Source: an uncultured Gemmatimonadota bacterium
GTDB taxonomy: Bacteria; Gemmatimonadota; Gemmatimonadetes; Gemmatimonadales; Gemmatimonadaceae
Reading direction: 5' to 3'
NCBI GenBank assembly: GCA_946480295.1
Contig: CAMLIT010000139.1
Coordinates: 1-9,925 of the forward strand
DNA length: 9,925 bases
Positions within the stretch are counted from its first letter, which is position 1, and each line of letters opens with the position of its first letter. Made by a program: the position numbers and the translations under genes. Below the pieces are notes generated by a model. It saw only the letters and a program-made list of their open reading frames with translations. It made no database searches and had not been told where the DNA came from. Shown here one piece after another: positions 1 to 8,182 of the stretch.

Positions 1-2285
<2,285 letters not shown>

Positions 2286-2341
2286 GGGTGCGTCTCTCGT
2301 ACGGCCGCTCGTGGCCGCGGCGAGGGTGACAGACGGAGCCA

Positions 2342-2366
2342 CTGGCGCGCCCGAGCGGGGCGCCAG
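2342..2366 (-). promoter_or_regulatory. Hairpin in the acnA leader
   Basis: CTGGCGC (2342-2348) pairs with GCGCCAG (2360-2366), and inside it CCC pairs with GGG around a GAGC loop, leaving one bulged G at 2349: a ten-pair stem 57-81 bases upstream of the aconitase ATG. On the minus strand a TAGATT box (2382-2377) lies just upstream and could be a -10 element, which would put the hairpin at the very 5' end of the mRNA. I see no good -35 box, so the promoter is weak inference. The hairpin could be a regulatory or stabilising leader structure, or chance pairing in GC-rich DNA. Confidence 0.35.
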
Positions 2367-2422
2367 GCTGAGGGAGAATCTAGCGGGGGCGGGAGGGGAG
2401 TGGGGGCGGGGACGGATGAGGC

Positions 2423-2450
2423 GGGGCGCGGGACGCGGGACGCGGGACGC
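2423..2450. repeat. Heptanucleotide array, four GGGACGC-type units
   Basis: Four head-to-tail 7-base units: GGGGCGC, then three exact GGGACGC (2430-2436, 2437-2443, 2444-2450). The array is followed at once by a perfect 7-bp hairpin, GCGCGTC (2449-2455), ACAG loop, GACGCGC (2460-2466). It lies in the 383-base non-coding stretch 2286-2668 between the divergent aconitase and membrane-protein genes. The same GGGACGC unit recurs at 4339-4359. Unlike the two other repeat regions in this window, I found no inverted partner array nearby. Confidence 0.85.
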
Positions 2451-2579
2451 GCGTCACAGGACGCGCCGCGGCTGGCCACTCGTGCCGTGCTCGCGGTCCT
2501 TGGCCCGGACGCATCGCACGTCGGGATGCGGATCACGGCGAAGCGGGAGCCCACGGGCTCCACGACTCCTCGGCCGCTG

Positions 2580-2607
2580 TGGACAGAAGCGCCTGGTCGG
2601 CTGTAGA
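2580..2607 (+). promoter_or_regulatory. Candidate sigma-70-like promoter for the small membrane protein gene
   Basis: TGGACA (2580-2585) and TGTAGA (2602-2607) are separated by 16 bases. This is a reasonable fit to TTGACA/TATAAT in a very GC-rich background. It sits about 60 bases upstream of the ATG at 2669, in the right orientation. Confidence 0.35.
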
Positions 2608-2668
2608 GTGGAGTCCCGGTCTGGTGAGCGGAGTGCGGAGACCACCTGCTGGTACGCGGAGCGCTTCG

Positions 2669-3076
2669 ATGCTGAAATCAGTCGGTGTCGTCGGCGGCAG
2701 CTACGTCCTGTCGATCATCCTCGTCCTGGCCACGGACCCCCTGCTGTCCCGCGTCTTTCCCGGCGATTTCGTCGCGGGCAATCTGCCGTCCAATGCAGCG
2801 CTGCTGGCCAGCACGGCGCTCTTCGTGGTCATCTCCATCTTCTGCGCATGGCTCTGTGCGCGATTCGCTCCATCCAGCCCCGGCCGACACGTGCTCTGGT
2901 TCTTCGTCGTCGGGGAGGTCATGGGCATCGCGACGACGATCCCCAACTGGAGCAAAGGCTGGCCGCACTGGTACTGGCTCTCCTGGCTCCTCAGCTGGCC
3001 AGTCAGCTGCTGGATCGGGTTGCAGCTTGCCGGGCGCGGCGCTGCACGCTCGTTGAGGCCGGCTGCCGAACAGTAG
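2669..3076 (+). CDS. Small tryptophan-rich four-helix membrane protein, unknown function
   Basis: A 135-residue integral membrane protein that I cannot assign to a named family. The start at 2669 (MLKSVGVVGG) is chosen because GGAG at 2658-2661 sits seven bases upstream; an in-frame ATG at 2579 would add 30 charged, non-conserved-looking residues and lacks such a site. Predicted helices by eye: 4-22, 45-65, 74-92 and 99-121. The loop between helices 3 and 4 and helix 4 itself are rich in Trp (W94, W98, W101, W103, W106, W110, W115), with a PNWSKGWPHWYW block. There are no catalytic motifs, no signal-peptidase site, and the C-terminus is short and basic. It appears monocistronic, with its own candidate promoter and a small hairpin over its stop. 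It is divergent from aconitase and 221 bases from the next gene. That it is a gene is well supported by codon bias and coherent hydrophobic segments; its function is unknown. Confidence 0.8.
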   Translation: MLKSVGVVGGSYVLSIILVLATDPLLSRVFPGDFVAGNLPSNAALLASTALFVVISIFCAWLCARFAPSSPGRHVLWFFVVGEVMGIATTIPNWSKGWPHWYWLSWLLSWPVSCWIGLQLAGRGAARSLRPAAEQ

Positions 3077-3091
3077 CGGCGCGGAGCCGCT
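3075..3091 (+). terminator. Short hairpin overlapping the stop codon, possible terminator
   Basis: AGCGGC (3075-3080) and GCCGCT (3086-3091) form a six-pair stem around GCGGA. The stem begins inside the TAG stop codon. There is no T-run after it, so intrinsic termination is doubtful. Confidence 0.25.
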
Positions 3092-3227
3092 GACGAAGAT
3101 CGCCAGTCAGGCACGCGGAGGGTCGCGCGGCCGCACTCCACGGCGACGCGGCTCGTCGTCCGCCGTCCATCGACGCTCGACGGTGGATCGCGGCGATCGG
3201 TCCCTCGTTCCTCGTCGCTCGCTCTGC

Positions 3228-3254
3228 TTGTGTCCCTCCCCGGCGATCTGCTAG
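3228..3254 (+). promoter_or_regulatory. Weak promoter candidate for the M20 hydrolase gene
   Basis: TTGTGT (3228-3233) and TGCTAG (3249-3254) are 15 bases apart and 44 bases upstream of the ATG at 3298. Spacing is short and both boxes are imperfect. Just upstream, 3205-3218 holds a short degenerate run of the heptad motif (TCGTTCC TCGTCGC). Confidence 0.25.
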
Positions 3255-3297
3255 CGTCCACCGGCACCGCCCCTCCCGGACCACTGACCGCCATCTC

Positions 3298-4332
3298 ATG
3301 CCCAGCGACGCCCTCGACCCGGTGGCCCTCGCCGCCCGCCTGATGGAGATCGACTCGACGAGCGGACGAGAGGGCGCAGTCGTCGATTGGCTGCATGCGT
3401 ATCTCGCCGGCGCCGACTGGCGCGTCACGCGCATCCCGGTGAGCGACGGGCGCGACGACCTCTTCGCGACCGCGTGCGACGAGCCGCTCGTCACGCTGTC
3501 GACGCATCTCGACACCGTGCCGCCGTACATCCCACCGCGGCTCGATGGTGACGTGCTGCACGGTCGCGGCGCGTGCGACGCGAAGGGAATCGCGGCGGCG
3601 ATGATCTGCGCGGCCGATCGGCTGCGCGGACGCGGCGTTCCCGTCGGGCTGCTCTTCGTCGTCGGCGAGGAGGTGTCGCACGACGGCGCGCACGCGGCGA
3701 ACGCCGTCAAGAACACGAGCCGCATCCTCATCGACGGCGAGCCGACGGAGAGCACGCTGGCCGTGGGCACCAAGGGCGCGGTGCGCACCATCGTCCGCAC
3801 CACAGGACGCGCCGCGCACTCGGCGTATCCGCACCTCGGCCGCTCCGCCACGCGCGAGCTGGCGCACCTCCTCGCGGAGCTCGACGGCCTCGCGCTGCCG
3901 CACGACGCGCTGCTCGGCGACACGACGATCAACATCGGCGTGATCGAGGGGGGCGTCGCCGACAACGTGGTCGCGCCGTCGGCGGAGGCGCGGCTCATGA
4001 CGCGGCTCGTCACCCCGGAGAGCGAGGTCCGGCCGATCCTCGAGCGCTGGGCGGCGGGGCGGGCGACGCTCGAGTGGGGGGTCATGGTGCCCCCGGTGAA
4101 GCTCGCCGTGCTGCCCGGCTATCCCACCTCGGTCGCCGCGTTCGCGACCGACATCCCCGCGCTCACGAACTGGGGCACGCCGTACCTCTTCGGCCCCGGC
4201 TCCATCCACCTCGCGCACCGCGACGACGAGCACGTGCGCGTCGCCGAGCTGCTGGCGGCGGTGGAGCAGTACGAGCGGATCGCGGCGGGGGCGCTGGGGC
4301 GGGAGGAGGGAGGCGGGAGGGGGGAGGCGTAG
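3298..4332 (+). CDS. M20-family metallohydrolase (ArgE/LysK/DapE-like deacylase)
   Basis: A cytoplasmic binuclear-zinc amidohydrolase of 344 residues; no signal peptide. The M20 ligand set is complete: His70 in STHLDTVPP, the bridging Asp94 in GRGACDAKG, catalytic base Glu124 and ligand Glu125 in VVGEEVSHDG, Glu148 in IDGEPTE, and His307 in GPGSIHLAHRDDE. A dimerisation (lid) domain spans about 157-265 and carries the substrate-binding His174 in GRAAHSAYPHLG. GEPTE and GPGSI-x-AH-x-DE are typical of N-acetylornithine deacetylase and LysW-lysine/ornithine hydrolases, so an arginine- or lysine-pathway deacylase is the best guess; dipeptidase or DapE activity cannot be excluded. No amino acid biosynthesis genes adjoin it to settle this. 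The start is the first in-frame ATG with normal M20 N-terminal spacing; no clear Shine-Dalgarno is visible. The last ten or so residues (REEGGGRGEA) are encoded by a GGGAGGx heptad array and are probably not part of the fold. Confidence 0.93.
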   Translation: MPSDALDPVALAARLMEIDSTSGREGAVVDWLHAYLAGADWRVTRIPVSDGRDDLFATACDEPLVTLSTHLDTVPPYIPPRLDGDVLHGRGACDAKGIAAAMICAADRLRGRGVPVGLLFVVGEEVSHDGAHAANAVKNTSRILIDGEPTESTLAVGTKGAVRTIVRTTGRAAHSAYPHLGRSATRELAHLLAELDGLALPHDALLGDTTINIGVIEGGVADNVVAPSAEARLMTRLVTPESEVRPILERWAAGRATLEWGVMVPPVKLAVLPGYPTSVAAFATDIPALTNWGTPYLFGPGSIHLAHRDDEHVRVAELLAAVEQYERIAAGALGREEGGGRGEA

Positions 4333-4359
4333 GGACGAGGGACGCGGGACGCGGGACGC
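4301..4359. repeat. Heptad array running through the end of the M20 gene
   Basis: Eight 7-base units: GGGAGGA, GGGAGGC, GGGAGGG, GGGAGGC (4301-4328), a three-base GTA interruption that contributes to the TAG stop, then GGGACGA and three GGGACGC (4332-4359). The first half is coding and makes the low-complexity C-terminus. The second half is non-coding and forms the left arm of the inverted repeat at 4329-4458. Confidence 0.85.
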
Positions 4360-4458
4360 GTCGTGGCGTGAGTGCGTCGAGAGGAACACCTCGGCGTCCG
4401 TCGGCGCTGGATCTCGACCGGTCGGACGCGCCGCGCGTCCCGCGTCCCTCGTCCCTAC
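4329..4458. repeat. Heptad-built perfect inverted repeat between convergent genes (possible bidirectional terminator)
   Basis: 4329-4353 is the exact reverse complement of 4434-4458 (25 pairs, 24 of them in the block GTA plus GGGACGA and two GGGACGC units). The arms enclose an 80-base loop that contains the 10-bp palindrome CGACCGGTCG (4415-4424). The left arm includes the M20 stop codon (4330-4332); the right arm ends one base before the stop of the patatin gene (4460-4462), so the structure fills the convergent gap. A transcript from either side could fold into the same long GC hairpin, which would suit termination or 3'-end protection, although no T-run follows. A palindromic repeat element is the alternative. 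Confidence 0.8.
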
Positions 4459-4459
4459 C

Positions 4460-5620
4460 TCACGCCGCTCCCAACGCCGGCGGCTCCTCGTCTTCCTCGG
4501 CTCCGTCCGTCGCGAGGATCGCGGGGGCGGGCATCGCCGGGGGAGGGGCGAGATGCTCGAGGCGCCGGACTTCGATCGCGGCGGTCGGGCAGTGGTGCAC
4601 GAACTCCCCGTCCGCGGGCGACCAGTCGGCCGTGCGCGTGCGGGCGAAGGCCTTGCCCGTCCCGTCGAGCCCCATGAGCTGCGGGGCGAGCGCCACGCAC
4701 AGGCCGCAGCCGATGCAGCGCTCGCGGCTCACCGTGACCTCGACGCGCTTGCGCGGGAACACGCCGCCGGGCTGCTCGAGGTACGCCTCGTAGTGCTCGA
4801 GCGCCTGCTTCGCCGACCGATATCCCTCGCGGATGTGCTCCGCCGTCCCGGTGAAGCTCAGCCACTCGTCGCCGACCTTCGGCCGGATGAGCACCATCGG
4901 CGGGCCATTCCAGTGGCTCAGCGGGAAGTGCTGCAGCGCGTGCATCATCGTCGTGGCCGAGCGCATGTAGATCGACGCGAAGCCCTGGGCGCTCGCGTCG
5001 GCCACGGGGGTGAGGTCGGAGCTGCCGACGTCGACGGCGATCACGAGGTCCGCGTCGAGCGCCGCGACGGACACGGGGAGATTGTCGATGACGCCCCCGT
5101 CGACGCAGGTGCGGCCGTCCACGCGGCCGGGGGGGAAGAAGCCGGGCAGCGCGCAGGAGGCGTAGACGGCGTCCTGGATGTCGACGTCCTGCAGCCCCGG
5201 GAGGCCCCAGACGACGAGCGTGCCCCGCTCGACGTCCACCGTGTTGACGAGGAGCCGCACCGGGAGGTCGGCGAAGGTGCCCGAGGGCACGACGGCGCGA
5301 CAGAGCTCGCGCAGCGGCTCCTCGAGGTAGATCGAGGGGCTGCGCATGCGCTCCATGAGCATGCCGAAGTGGTTGATGCGGAAGAGGTCGCGCCGGCGGA
5401 GGCTCTCGGCGCGCTGCGCCATCTCGTCGGTGCTCATGCCACCGACGGCGGCGGCGGCGAGCATCGCGCCGATGCTGGTGCCGGCGTACAGGGTGGGGGT
5501 GATGCCGCGCTCCTGGAGCGCGCGCAGGACCCCGATGTGGGCGAAGCCCTTCACCCCACCGCCGCCGAGAACGAGCGAGATCCGCGGCGACCGTCCCACG
5601 ACCGACTTTCCGACCGGCAT
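4460..5620 (-). CDS. Patatin-like serine hydrolase fused to a C-terminal [4Fe-4S] ferredoxin domain
   Basis: A 386-residue protein with two domains. The patatin/RssA-like lipid acyl hydrolase domain (about 12-290) has the oxyanion loop GGGGVKG (19-25), nucleophile Ser49 in GTSIG, and catalytic-dyad Asp174 in DGGVIDNLP, preceded by SCALPGFFPP. It would hydrolyse acyl esters of phospholipids or related lipids. The ferredoxin domain (about 292-355) has Cys302-IG-Cys305-GL-Cys308 and Cys344-Pro, enough for one [4Fe-4S] cluster, in the family layout V-V-x-R-x-RCIGCGLC-x-APQ. A Pro/Ala/Glu-rich tail follows. No signal peptide is seen, so it is probably cytoplasmic or membrane-peripheral. The ATG at 5620 is preferred over an upstream in-frame TTG (5668) because GAGGGA lies eight bases upstream of it. 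It converges with the M20 gene and is likely a single-gene unit. Both domains are clear; the electron partner and the role of the cluster are unknown. Confidence 0.93.
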   Translation of the reverse strand: MPVGKSVVGRSPRISLVLGGGGVKGFAHIGVLRALQERGITPTLYAGTSIGAMLAAAAVGGMSTDEMAQRAESLRRRDLFRINHFGMLMERMRSPSIYLEEPLRELCRAVVPSGTFADLPVRLLVNTVDVERGTLVVWGLPGLQDVDIQDAVYASCALPGFFPPGRVDGRTCVDGGVIDNLPVSVAALDADLVIAVDVGSSDLTPVADASAQGFASIYMRSATTMMHALQHFPLSHWNGPPMVLIRPKVGDEWLSFTGTAEHIREGYRSAKQALEHYEAYLEQPGGVFPRKRVEVTVSRERCIGCGLCVALAPQLMGLDGTGKAFARTRTADWSPADGEFVHHCPTAAIEVRRLEHLAPPPAMPAPAILATDGAEEDEEPPALGAA

Positions 5621-5628
5621 CAACGATT

Positions 5629-5634
5629 TCCCTC
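5629..5634 (-). promoter_or_regulatory. Ribosome binding site that fixes the patatin-ferredoxin start
   Basis: GAGGGA on the minus strand, eight bases before the ATG at 5620-5618. It favours this ATG over the in-frame TTG at 5668, which has no comparable site. Confidence 0.6.
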
Positions 5635-5847
5635 GTGGGCCGGACGGACGTGGATCACGTTCGGCCAACCCCGTTGCGAGCGTGAGCTCGCGTTGCGATG
5701 TGCTCTCCTCAAGGACGATCGTTCGACCGGGCGGGTTGCGCGGCGGGAGGTCGCCAGCACCGATCCGGACGGACGTGCCTGCTCATGGAAATACACGCCT
5801 GAGTCAAGATCGGTGCCCGGCCGCGCGCGTGCGCGCGGAACGGGCGG

Positions 5848-5903
5848 AAAAAGAGCGCGGGGCGCCCCCTCCCATCTGTCGATCGATGGGAGGGCGCGCC
5901 CCG
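5848..5903 (-). terminator. Strong intrinsic terminator of the small exported-protein gene
   Basis: 5859-5876 pairs with 5885-5902 over 18 positions with one mismatch, extendable by the pair 5858-5903, around an eight-base loop. On the minus strand the stem is followed a few bases later by five T residues (plus-strand A-run 5848-5852). It begins 29 bases after the stop codon of the gene at 5932-6282. This is the only hairpin in the window with the full stem-plus-T-run layout. Confidence 0.85.
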
Positions 5904-5931
5904 ACGTGACGAGCTTCGAACGCCGTCCGGG

Positions 5932-6282
5932 CTACTGCAGGTACTCGTACAGGCCGACGAGTCCGACCACGGCGCCGCCGATCATGATGATCGTGCCGGG
6001 TGTGTTCCCGATCACCGCACCGGCGAGGAGCGCCGCGACGCCGACGACCATCATCGCCTTCGCCTGGCCCAGATCTGCACCGCGCGCGGCGGGCGACATG
6101 ACGAGCGTCTTCGTGCCCGTCTGCTCGTGAGCGGCGACGCTCATCGCGCTGTAGGTCGGGCCGGCGAACGCCGGCGCGACGGCCTGGGACTGCGGGGCTG
6201 GTGCCATCGACACACTCTGCGCGCGCAGGGGCGCGGCGGCGGCCAGCAGGAACGCGACGATCGCGAAGTGTCTACGTGCCAT
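5932..6282 (-). CDS. Small exported protein with two C-terminal hydrophobic helices, unknown function
   Basis: A 116-residue protein I do not recognise. The ATG at 6282 is chosen over longer in-frame options because GAGGAG lies six bases upstream and because it opens a textbook signal peptide: MARRHF, a hydrophobic core to about residue 17, and a cleavage site near PLRA-Q (20-22). A Ser/Pro/Ala-rich segment follows (23-70). Then come two hydrophobic stretches, about 75-93 (AMMVVGVAALLAGAVIG) and 97-113 (GTIIMIGGAVVGLVG), separated by a tight NTPG turn, so the mature protein probably makes a Gly-rich membrane hairpin before ending in LYEYLQ. It has its own strong terminator and is divergent from the M28 peptidase gene across 160 bases. 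The combination of strong ribosome site and strong terminator suggests efficient expression (inference). A lipoprotein is excluded by the lack of a lipobox Cys. Confidence 0.82.
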   Translation of the reverse strand: MARRHFAIVAFLLAAAAPLRAQSVSMAPAPQSQAVAPAFAGPTYSAMSVAAHEQTGTKTLVMSPAARGADLGQAKAMMVVGVAALLAGAVIGNTPGTIIMIGGAVVGLVGLYEYLQ

Positions 6283-6288
6283 TTCTGT

Positions 6289-6294
6289 CTCCTC
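6289..6294 (-). promoter_or_regulatory. Strong Shine-Dalgarno deciding the start of the exported protein
   Basis: GAGGAG on the minus strand, six bases before the ATG at 6282-6280. It is among the two strongest ribosome sites in the window and rules against the upstream in-frame ATG at 6375. Confidence 0.75.
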
Positions 6295-6335
6295 GAGAAG
6301 TGCGGGAGCGGCGTGGAAGAATTGCGCCACCGGGT

Positions 6336-6393
6336 CCGATACACCCGCCTGAATGGTGGCGTGTCCCTCGTGCAAGGTCTAGTGTTGTATCGG
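6336..6393. promoter_or_regulatory. Symmetric CCGATACA...TGTATCGG motif between divergent genes
   Basis: CCGATACA (6336-6343) and its exact reverse complement TGTATCGG (6386-6393) are 42 bases apart. Read outward, TGTATCGG ends 53 bases before the exported-protein ATG on the minus strand and 49 bases before the M28 ATG on the plus strand. The copies could be -10 regions of divergent promoters (TTGTAT at 6385-6390 on the plus strand) or half-sites for one regulator. No convincing -35 box accompanies either copy. Confidence 0.4.
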
Positions 6394-6442
6394 CGTTCAA
6401 AACGGGCTCTCCCATTCGTCGGCTTCCCGGACCTCGTTCGCA

Positions 6443-8137
6443 ATGACACGGATCACGGTTCACCTGATCGGCGGCGTCGCCGCGGGACTCATCGCCGCCA
6501 GCGCGCCGGCCGCGGCGCAGTCGCCGGTGCGGACCACCCGCCCGGTCACCACCTCCGAGATCGACGGCGACCTCCGCTTCCTCAGCTCGGACCTCCTCGA
6601 GGGGCGCGCGCCTGCCACGCGCGGCGGCCGTCTCGCCGCCGAGTACATCGCGAGCCAGCTCCGCGCCGCCGGCGTCGCGCCGGGCGCCGACGGCTCGTAC
6701 TTCCAGCCGGTGCCGATCGACGTCGTCACCGCGCAGCCGTCCACGATGCGGCTCGTCGCGTCGGGGAAGGCGACGGCGACCCTTCGGCAGCCGGACGACG
6801 TGGTGGTGTGGGCCGGCTCGGCCACCCCGTCGAGCGCCGCGGCGGGTGAGCTCGTCTTCGTCGGCTACGGCGTGAACGCCCCCGAGTACCGGTGGGACGA
6901 CTTCAAGGGGCAGGACCTCCGCGGCAAGATCCTCCTCGTCCTCGTGAACGATCCGCCCGCGCCGCCGTCGGAGCCGACGCTCTTCGGCGGAAAGGCGATG
7001 ACGTACTACGGGCGATGGACGTACAAGTTCGAGGAAGCGGAGCGCCGCGGCGCGGCGGGGGCGCTCATCATCCACACGACGGAGCAGGCGGGCTACCCGT
7101 GGCATACCGTCGTCGGGTCGTGGGCGACCGAGCAGCGGATGCTGCCGCGGGATCCGAAGCTGCCGCCGCCGCTCGGCGTCCGCGGGTGGATCACCGACAG
7201 CGCCGCCACCGCGCTCCTTCGCCAGGCCGGCCTCGATCTCGCGCAGCTCCGCCAGCAGGCGGACTCGCGCGACTTCCGCCCCGTTCCGACGGGGATCACG
7301 CTCGACCTGTCGTTCCGGAACAGCGTCGAGCACCTGCGGTCGGAGAACGTCGTCGGCGTGGTGCGCGGGAGCGATCCGCGCCAGCGCGACGAGTACGTGG
7401 CGTTCAGCGCGCACTGGGACCACCTCGGGATCGGTCCGGCGGTGAACGGCGACTCGATCTACAACGGCGCGTCGGACAACGCGTCCGGGGTGGCCGACAT
7501 GCTCGCCGTCGCGCGCGCGGCCGCCGCGGCGCCGCGCCCGAAGCGGTCGCTCCTCTTCCTGTTCGTCACCGCCGAGGAGGCGGGACTGCTCGGCTCCGAG
7601 TACTACGCCGAGCACCCGACGGTGCCGGTGAGCCACATCGTGGCCGACCTCAACGTCGACGGGGGCAACTTGCTGGGGAGGACGCGCGACCTCGACGTGC
7701 TCGGCGACACCAAGAGCTCACTCGGCCCGATGCTCGCGACGTACATCCGGCCGCTCGGCATGCGCATCTCTCCGGAAGCGCACCCGGAGCAGGGGCACTT
7801 CTACCGGTCGGACCACTTCTCGTTCGCCAAGGCGGGGATCCCGTCGGTATCGGTCAGCGCCGGCGACGACTTCATCGGCCGGCCGGCGGGGTGGGGGCTG
7901 CAGCAGGAGGAGGACTACACGGCCCACCACTATCACCAGCCCTCGGACGAGTACCGGCCGGACTTCGACCTCACGGGCGCGGCGCAGTTGGCGAACGTCG
8001 TGCTGGGGTTCGGGGTGAGGTTGGCGAATTCTGGGGCGGTGCCCGTTTGGTCGAAGGACGCGGAGTTCAGGCGGGTGGCGGATCGGAGCAAGGGTCGAGG
8101 GTCGACGGTCGAGGGTCGAGGAAACGCGGTGAGGTAG
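6443..8137 (+). CDS. Secreted M28-family zinc aminopeptidase with PA domain
   Basis: A 564-residue exported metallopeptidase that would release amino acids from peptides outside the cytoplasm. A signal peptide is clear (residues 1-25, ending APAAA before QSP). A protease-associated (PA) insert spans about 135-260, with ELVFVGYGVNAPEY and LRGKILLVLVNDPP. The M28 peptidase domain (about 295-525) has the full co-catalytic zinc set: His324 in SAHWDHLG, bridging Asp345 in GASDNASGV, base Glu378 and ligand Glu379 in TAEEAGLLGSEYY, Asp406 in NVDGGN, and His498 in YHQPSDEY. The start is the ATG at 6443; no clear Shine-Dalgarno precedes it, but the signal peptide fixes the frame and region. The last 15 residues (from about SKGRGSTVEG) are encoded by a GGGTCGA heptad array and are probably not functional. 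Two stops stand in tandem (TAG TGA, 8135-8140). Substrate preference cannot be told. A permease and a PLP enzyme follow on the same strand, which suits peptide use. Confidence 0.95.
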   Translation: MTRITVHLIGGVAAGLIAASAPAAAQSPVRTTRPVTTSEIDGDLRFLSSDLLEGRAPATRGGRLAAEYIASQLRAAGVAPGADGSYFQPVPIDVVTAQPSTMRLVASGKATATLRQPDDVVVWAGSATPSSAAAGELVFVGYGVNAPEYRWDDFKGQDLRGKILLVLVNDPPAPPSEPTLFGGKAMTYYGRWTYKFEEAERRGAAGALIIHTTEQAGYPWHTVVGSWATEQRMLPRDPKLPPPLGVRGWITDSAATALLRQAGLDLAQLRQQADSRDFRPVPTGITLDLSFRNSVEHLRSENVVGVVRGSDPRQRDEYVAFSAHWDHLGIGPAVNGDSIYNGASDNASGVADMLAVARAAAAAPRPKRSLLFLFVTAEEAGLLGSEYYAEHPTVPVSHIVADLNVDGGNLLGRTRDLDVLGDTKSSLGPMLATYIRPLGMRISPEAHPEQGHFYRSDHFSFAKAGIPSVSVSAGDDFIGRPAGWGLQQEEDYTAHHYHQPSDEYRPDFDLTGAAQLANVVLGFGVRLANSGAVPVWSKDAEFRRVADRSKGRGSTVEGRGNAVR

Positions 8138-8182
8138 TGATGCAGGAACGAGGATCGAGTAAATGGCGAACGACGCCGCTTC

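Larger units (their letters stand above)
5621..5931. other. 311-base non-coding stretch upstream of the patatin gene
   Basis: No convincing gene on either strand. Contents, left to right: the patatin Shine-Dalgarno; a six-pair hairpin GCGAGC/GCTCGC with loop GTGA (5676-5691), flanked by a direct repeat CGTTGCGA (5672-5679 and 5691-5698); a 9-bp perfect inverted repeat GCACCGATC (5757-5765) and GATCGGTGC (5808-5816); and the terminator of the next gene (5848-5903). The minus strand has a TTGACT box inside the right part of the inverted repeat region (5807-5802), but no -10 box at proper spacing, so the patatin promoter is not resolved. Confidence 0.5.

Noticed and set aside
3150..3200. Imperfect inverted repeat around CCATCGA and TCGACGG before the M20 gene
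   Set aside because: Short, mismatched and in GC-rich DNA; not distinguishable from chance.
2701..4389. Long minus-strand open frame (562 codons) opposite the membrane protein and M20 genes
   Set aside because: It covers two genes with clear motifs on the other strand and crosses their intergenic region. Its product is low-complexity Arg-rich with no domain.
4301..4458. Insertion-sequence or MITE end repeats
   Set aside because: No transposase and no target-site duplication seen at the arm ends; the arms are simple heptads rather than unique terminal repeats, so a mobile origin is not supported.
5618..5668. TTG start adding 16 residues to the patatin-ferredoxin protein
   Set aside because: No ribosome site in front of the TTG, whereas the ATG at 5620 has GAGGGA at eight bases; the extra residues are basic and outside the patatin fold.
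4553..6130. Plus-strand open frame (525 codons) opposite the patatin-ferredoxin gene
   Set aside because: Antisense shadow; it also runs through the terminator and into the antisense of the exported-protein gene.
6272..7636. Minus-strand open frame (454 codons) opposite the M28 gene
   Set aside because: Antisense of a gene with all M28 zinc ligands and a signal peptide; no recognisable domain of its own.
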